Assembly: GCA_017437825.1 (NCBI GenBank) | Contig: JAFRXC010000033.1 | Coordinates: 1 to 44,864 of the forward strand | Direction of reading: 5' to 3' | Length of the DNA stretch: 44,864 nucleotides | Origin: Bacteroidales bacterium | Lineage (GTDB): Bacteria; Bacteroidota; Bacteroidia; Bacteroidales; UBA932 | Shown here: one piece after another, positions 41,839 to 44,864 of the stretch | Numbering within the stretch: position 1 is the stretch's first letter | How the letters are laid out: every line of letters starts with the position of its first letter | The notes under the pieces: model-generated | What the model was told of the DNA's origin: nothing | The model's input: the letters and a program-made list of their open reading frames with translations, nothing else | Databases searched by the model: none | Position numbers and translations under genes: made by a program

Positions 41839-42330
41839 TTAAGACATCCCTGGAATCTCATATAATACCCCTGCTTTATAAAGAATAAACATGATAAAAT
41901 CTTTAATGATATCAGGATAATCATCAAAATTATGCGTATTCCCTGATATGATTCGATCTCCATTCATATAGAGTCGATATTCCCAAGCATCTTTGATAAT
42001 GGTGGTATCGTTCAAATAATACTGATTCTTATTAGCGTAGAACGATTTTAATATCTCCACGTCTATTTCTGACAAAGAATTCAATATCGGTTCATACTCA
42101 GTGTTATATTTAATTATAATAGAATCCAGTTTGCCATCGGAATTATAAGAGCCCACCTGATAACATAATTCATAATTTGAATTGATAGTAATAATATGTG
42201 CTCTAGTTCCCCCTGGCACACTTATAATAAACAACAAATCATTCCCTTGGATTTCTTCTTTGCGTTTGGATTGCCCGCAGCAAGAAGACAAAAAAAGCAG
42301 AAATAATAATACCTGGAATAAAACTTTCAT
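41839..42330 (-). CDS. Putative immunity lipoprotein of the metallopeptidase toxin
   Basis: This 163-aa protein has a lipoprotein signal (MKVLFQVLLFLLFLSSC, Cys17), so it is likely anchored in the inner or outer membrane facing the periplasm. The body is not recognised: FIISVPGGTRAHIITINSNYELCYQ, then SLSEIDVEILKSFYANK. The start overlaps the toxin stop by one base (TAATG). Gene order and overlap make it the cognate immunity candidate. The join to the next Rhs fragment lies about 60 bp after its stop. Confidence 0.65.
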   Translation of the reverse strand: MKVLFQVLLFLLFLSSCCGQSKRKEEIQGNDLLFIISVPGGTRAHIITINSNYELCYQVGSYNSDGKLDSIIIKYNTEYEPILNSLSEIDVEILKSFYANKNQYYLNDTTIIKDAWEYRLYMNGDRIISGNTHNFDDYPDIIKDFIMFILYKAGVLYEIPGMS

Positions 42331-43547
42331 TAGTATGCCCCCCTTTGGTTTAGACCCTGTTCTTTCCTTATCTGATTCTCTGTAATATCTTTATTTGTGT
42401 GATACTTAATGCCCACAGTCGCAGCCTCTTCTTTTCGTACAGGTTCCTCCACTGTTTCATATGATGTATTTGTATATGTCTGAGTACCCCACTCTTTGTA
42501 ATTGATAGCCTCTCCTCTCATAGATCTTTCTCCATGAATCAATTCATGCGCTAATCCAATATGGATCGGTCTTTTTTGCCCCATAACACGACCGCTTTTG
42601 GGCTCTACAGTCATAATTTCTGGGTCGGAGGATGGATCAAAAAAAACGATAACATCCGTTCCTTCCCCATTAATGGCTTTTTCGGGACTAATATCTTTTT
42701 CAGAATTACCGCTCTTGGATGTTCCTATTTGGATTGTCATAATTTGTTTAGAGCTATTCAATCTTCTGATTAATCTCGTGCCTGCTGTTTTATTACCCTC
42801 TCCCAAACTTGCAATTTTAATCTTAATTGCTCCATCCTCTTGAGTAGAATAAACTAATTTGTCATTTGTTAGTTTTTGTAGATTCCCTAGAACAATATAT
42901 GTATCTCTTGTTGATGTCCCTTTCGGCAAAACAATATCACTACCACTTGGATCCACAATACTAATCGGATTCCCGGCACAGTACCCATACGGCGACATGG
43001 GATAGTATTTCTCCGCCATGGGATCGACGTTCATCCATCGAGCTATGGTCGGGTCGTACATCCTGGCTCCGTAGTCGATAAGTGGCAGTGTGGAGTTGAT
43101 GGCTCTCTGTTCTTCCTTGCCTGAGTATCTCCACCTATTCGTCGCATCGGTGATAGTCGCAGATGAACTTCCAGATGTCTGGCTCCACCTGGTTCCGAAG
43201 GGCAGATAGTCACTTGTCTCTACGACTGTACCCGTGCTGACATCGGTGATCGCACGTACGCTGCCCAGATGGTCGGTAATGTGGTGATAGACTGTGTATC
43301 CGGTTATCGTTCCCGATGAGTTCTTGTTCGCCACTATCCTTCCTCCTGTGGTGAGTACGCAGTCAAGCGACAGGGTACCGTTCGCTGCCTTCTCGTAAAT
43401 GACATTGCCCTTGTACACGTATCCGCTCCCGTCTGACCTCTCGGCAGAGTACGACGATCCGTTCCCTACCAGGTAGCTCCTGCTTCCTGTCAGGAGCCCC
43501 TTGGCGTTAGGGGCAAGGAATTCTTTATTACCACCATTTTGCGTCAC
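42330..43547 (-). CDS. 5'-truncated Rhs with M91-like zinc metallopeptidase toxin tip (GTG start)
   Basis: This 405-aa frame opens at a GTG (43547) in the same frame as the stop of the SUKH gene; no ATG is suitable, so translation may be weak or absent. A short segment (FLAPNAKGLLTGSRSYLVGNG) is joined to the core at YSAERSDGSGYVYKG near 43452. This looks like an internal deletion joining an earlier part of an Rhs to its end. The core ends at VDPSGSD. The tip has IGLAHELIHGERSMRG, with His334, Glu335 and His338 as an HExxH zinc site, and a later EEAATVGI as a candidate third ligand region. It resembles peptidase family M91 (NleD-like) effectors. Confidence 0.8.
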   Translation of the reverse strand: MTQNGGNKEFLAPNAKGLLTGSRSYLVGNGSSYSAERSDGSGYVYKGNVIYEKAANGTLSLDCVLTTGGRIVANKNSSGTITGYTVYHHITDHLGSVRAITDVSTGTVVETSDYLPFGTRWSQTSGSSSATITDATNRWRYSGKEEQRAINSTLPLIDYGARMYDPTIARWMNVDPMAEKYYPMSPYGYCAGNPISIVDPSGSDIVLPKGTSTRDTYIVLGNLQKLTNDKLVYSTQEDGAIKIKIASLGEGNKTAGTRLIRRLNSSKQIMTIQIGTSKSGNSEKDISPEKAINGEGTDVIVFFDPSSDPEIMTVEPKSGRVMGQKRPIHIGLAHELIHGERSMRGEAINYKEWGTQTYTNTSYETVEEPVRKEEAATVGIKYHTNKDITENQIRKEQGLNQRGAY

Positions 43548-43571
43548 TTCTGGGTCGGAATATAATATATA

Positions 43572-44117
43572 TTAAGTTGTAGGCACCCTGTTATCAGCCG
43601 CTTTTCTACTACCGTCATAATTATAATCTTCCAACGTCCAACCGATGATACATTCGTTAATATAATCAGATAAAGAATCGTGAGTGATTTCCGGTTCATC
43701 GATTTCTGAATACGCATAATTTGAACACCAGAAAACTATTTTGCAGGAGTTTCCATTATTCGTTTTTTTTCTAGTATCAAAACAATAATAATTACCCCCA
43801 CCATCCGGCGAGAAAGGAATTAAATAAGGATATTGGGGAATTATAACATTATAATGCTCAAATTCATAAGTGTTAACTAAGTCAGATCCATAATTTAAGA
43901 ATGTGATACCAAACACTTCGTCTCCCATTAAATTGATACCGTTTGATTGACTCAAAAGATATTTATAATCATTAGGTAATTCCACCTGAAACTTGTTTTC
44001 AAATTCAAGTATCAACGCTGGATTTACAGGAGGATTTAGTGTTACAATACTGCCAGAGAATTGCTTTAATTCATTGATTATACTATCAATCCTATGTTTA
44101 TAATTATTTATTCTCAT
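43572..44117 (-). CDS. SUKH (SMI1/KNR4) superfamily immunity protein, toxin missing
   Basis: This 181-aa cytoplasmic protein has the SUKH-1 pattern: PALILEFENKFQVELPNDYKYLL near residue 33, LSQSNGINL, GDEVFGI, then PYLIPFSPDGGGNYYCFDTR, and EPEITHDSLSDYINECI at the end. SUKH proteins neutralise many polymorphic nuclease toxins. No toxin precedes it in the window; the next gene upstream is ssb. It is therefore an orphan, or protects against incoming toxins. It has its own promoter and is the first gene of the array. Its AT-rich composition contrasts with the Rhs core. Confidence 0.85.
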   Translation of the reverse strand: MRINNYKHRIDSIINELKQFSGSIVTLNPPVNPALILEFENKFQVELPNDYKYLLSQSNGINLMGDEVFGITFLNYGSDLVNTYEFEHYNVIIPQYPYLIPFSPDGGGNYYCFDTRKKTNNGNSCKIVFWCSNYAYSEIDEPEITHDSLSDYINECIIGWTLEDYNYDGSRKAADNRVPTT

Positions 44118-44218
44118 ATTCTTTTTTCCAATACTCTTTTTTTGCTTTATTGAACTCTTTTCTATCTATTTGACTAGGCTTGTGGGTTTTTCATGACAAA
44201 AGCATAAATGGTTTCATA

Positions 44219-44250
44219 CAAATATACAATTATTTAATTGTAATTGGAAA
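44219..44250 (-). promoter_or_regulatory. Promoter of the SUKH gene and array
   Basis: Minus strand: TTTC (44250-44247), 20 nt, then TATATTTG (44226-44219), a perfect TAnnTTTG. The start would be near 44212, with a leader of about 95 nt. Confidence 0.6.
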
Positions 44251-44299
44251 GCCTTATGGAAACTACCCCTGCTGAAACAAATTACCCATCAAATAGAAA

Positions 44300-44327
44300 A
44301 TAGCCCCAGTTCATAACCGGGGCTAAA
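44300..44327 (-). terminator. Terminator after the radC-ssb genes
   Basis: TAGCCCC (44301-44307) pairs with GGGGCTA. A short GTT/AAC extension lies inside the loop. On the minus strand the stem is followed by TTTTCTATTT. Confidence 0.7.
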
Positions 44328-44451
44328 AGTGTGACAATGGATTAGCTATAAGAATGCCTCAGAATTTGTTGCTGAGAAATATTCCTTGGGAGCTGGTCCG
44401 GAATAATTACTTGCAAATAATGGTAGGTCATGTCAACGACGCCCCCTTCTC

Positions 44452-44772
44452 TTAAATAACTGTAACTGATTTCGCAATTATCTCCACGGCCTGCCTCTCC
44501 ACTCCATCTGCACCAGTGTACCTCTGTATCCGGAGCCTTCCGAGTACATGAACCAGGCTTCCTTTCTTCATCTTGAAAGCGTCAGCGGTATCCCGGTTCT
44601 CCCATGCCAGTACCCTGTGCCATGTGGTTTCAATGACAGGATATCCTTCCCGGTCCTTGAAGCAGTAGTTCGTTGCGACACTGAAGTTGACGCACCTGGT
44701 CGTTCCGAAGTCCTTGACATAAACGCTCCCGACTGTTCCCCGGAGCTCGACTCTGTTTAACTGTTCCATCAT
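44452..44772 (-). CDS. Short single-stranded DNA-binding protein, element type
   Basis: This 106-aa OB-fold protein starts MMEQLNRVELRGTVGSVYV and has FSVATNY and TTWHRVLAWE, the usual SSB motifs. It ends just after the fold (VEIIAKSVTVI), so the acidic C-terminal tip that recruits repair proteins in housekeeping SSB is missing. Such short SSBs are common on plasmids and integrated elements of Bacteroidota. It starts 2 nt after the radC stop and is probably translated together with it. Start at the first or second Met is undecided. Confidence 0.85.
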   Translation of the reverse strand: MMEQLNRVELRGTVGSVYVKDFGTTRCVNFSVATNYCFKDREGYPVIETTWHRVLAWENRDTADAFKMKKGSLVHVLGRLRIQRYTGADGVERQAVEIIAKSVTVI

Positions 44773-44774
44773 CC

Positions 44775-44864
44775 TTACATGTTAAATGTTCTTTCTTCGC
44801 TGAAGCTGAAGAAGCTCTCTCCAGCAAGTATGATGTGGTCCAGCAGCCTGACGTCCATCAGGTC
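44775..44864 (-). CDS. RadC-type JAB protein, last 29 residues (gene runs off the window)
   Basis: The minus-strand frame from the window edge reads DLMDVRLLDHIILAGESFFS and on to a TAA at 44777-44775. This matches the end of RadC proteins (LL-D-H-I-I-x-G...YYSF-x-E). RadC-like genes paired with ssb are frequent on mobile elements of this phylum. Too little is present to classify it further. Confidence 0.75.
   Translation of the reverse strand, partial: DLMDVRLLDHIILAGESFFSFSEERTFNM

Larger units (their letters stand above)
44118..44451. other. Intergenic region between ssb and the array
   Basis: These 334 bp hold no gene. They contain the terminator for the ssb side at 44300-44327 and the promoter for SUKH at 44219-44250. 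Otherwise the DNA is AT-rich with nothing recognisable. Confidence 0.7.

Noticed and set aside
41778-41963. The first 62 codons of the open frame leading into Rhs-HNH, taken as an N-terminal membrane anchor
   Set aside because: They overlap the 3' end of the preceding lipoprotein gene out of frame and share nothing with other Rhs copies, so they are junction sequence.
36849-44117. Direct repeats read as a CRISPR array or insertion sequence
   Set aside because: Repeat units are hundreds of bases long, encode the Rhs core in frame and alternate with genes. No transposase or terminal inverted repeats were seen.

Overview
The window looks like chromosomal DNA of an uncultured or gut-type member of the Bacteroidales (Bacteroidota). 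Several promoters fit the Bacteroidota pattern (a TTG/TTTG box, a 19-20 nt gap, then TAnnTTTG). The content also fits: chained GH51/GH43/GH97 glycosidases with Sec or lipoprotein signals, a full moxR-bat operon, an OmpA protein, pyruvate phosphate dikinase, a PIN-PhoH ATPase, and Rhs/YD-repeat toxin cassettes. I cannot name a genus from the sequence alone.

Layout. (1) 1-9931, plus strand: the 3' part of an arabinan/arabinoxylan-type utilisation locus. It holds a truncated GH43 with a discoidin domain, three different GH51 alpha-L-arabinofuranosidases and a GH97 of the retaining type. From 1224 on, the genes are spaced -4 to +21 nt and look like one operon. (2) 9939-10067: a large palindromic element, then truA on the minus strand. 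(3) 10896-18955, plus strand: moxR, DUF58, a membrane protein, batA, batB, batC and a fused batD-batE, each overlapping the next. (4) 19160-23402: two apparently highly expressed envelope genes with their own promoters and terminators, a 986-aa coiled-coil lipoprotein of unknown function and an OmpA-like porin with an Ala-rich helical linker. A second copy of the palindromic element follows at 23484-23614. (5) 23653-29778, minus strand: PAP2 acid phosphatase, ppdK, PIN-PhoH ATPase and an AIR-synthase-like protein of unknown role. (6) 29847-36484, plus strand: folC overlapping a huge alpha-2-macroglobulin-like protein that has lost its thioester. (7) 36575-36649: tRNA-Val(TAC) with a promoter and terminator.

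(8) 36849-44117, minus strand, is the most unusual part. It is a tandem array of 5'-truncated Rhs core fragments, each joined to a different toxin tip and followed by an immunity gene. In transcription order it reads: SUKH immunity (toxin missing); Rhs-metallopeptidase (HELIH, M91-like) plus a lipoprotein immunity candidate; Rhs-HNH nuclease broken by one amber codon plus a cytoplasmic immunity candidate; a tiny core relic and a small orphan immunity-like gene; Rhs-JAB peptidase plus a signal-peptide immunity candidate; and a decayed core relic. The core segments are near-identical direct repeats of different length, while the tips are AT-rich and unrelated. No full-length rhs gene is present, so this appears to be a silent or immunity-keeping cassette reservoir. 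Upstream of the array are a short ssb and the last 29 codons of a radC, typical cargo of integrated elements, so the array may lie on an island bordering the tRNA-Val gene.

The strongest candidates for something not described are the Rhs cassette array, with toxin type matched to immunity compartment, and the two-copy palindromic element whose arms differ in sequence but keep their pairing and whose 32-nt core is identical.
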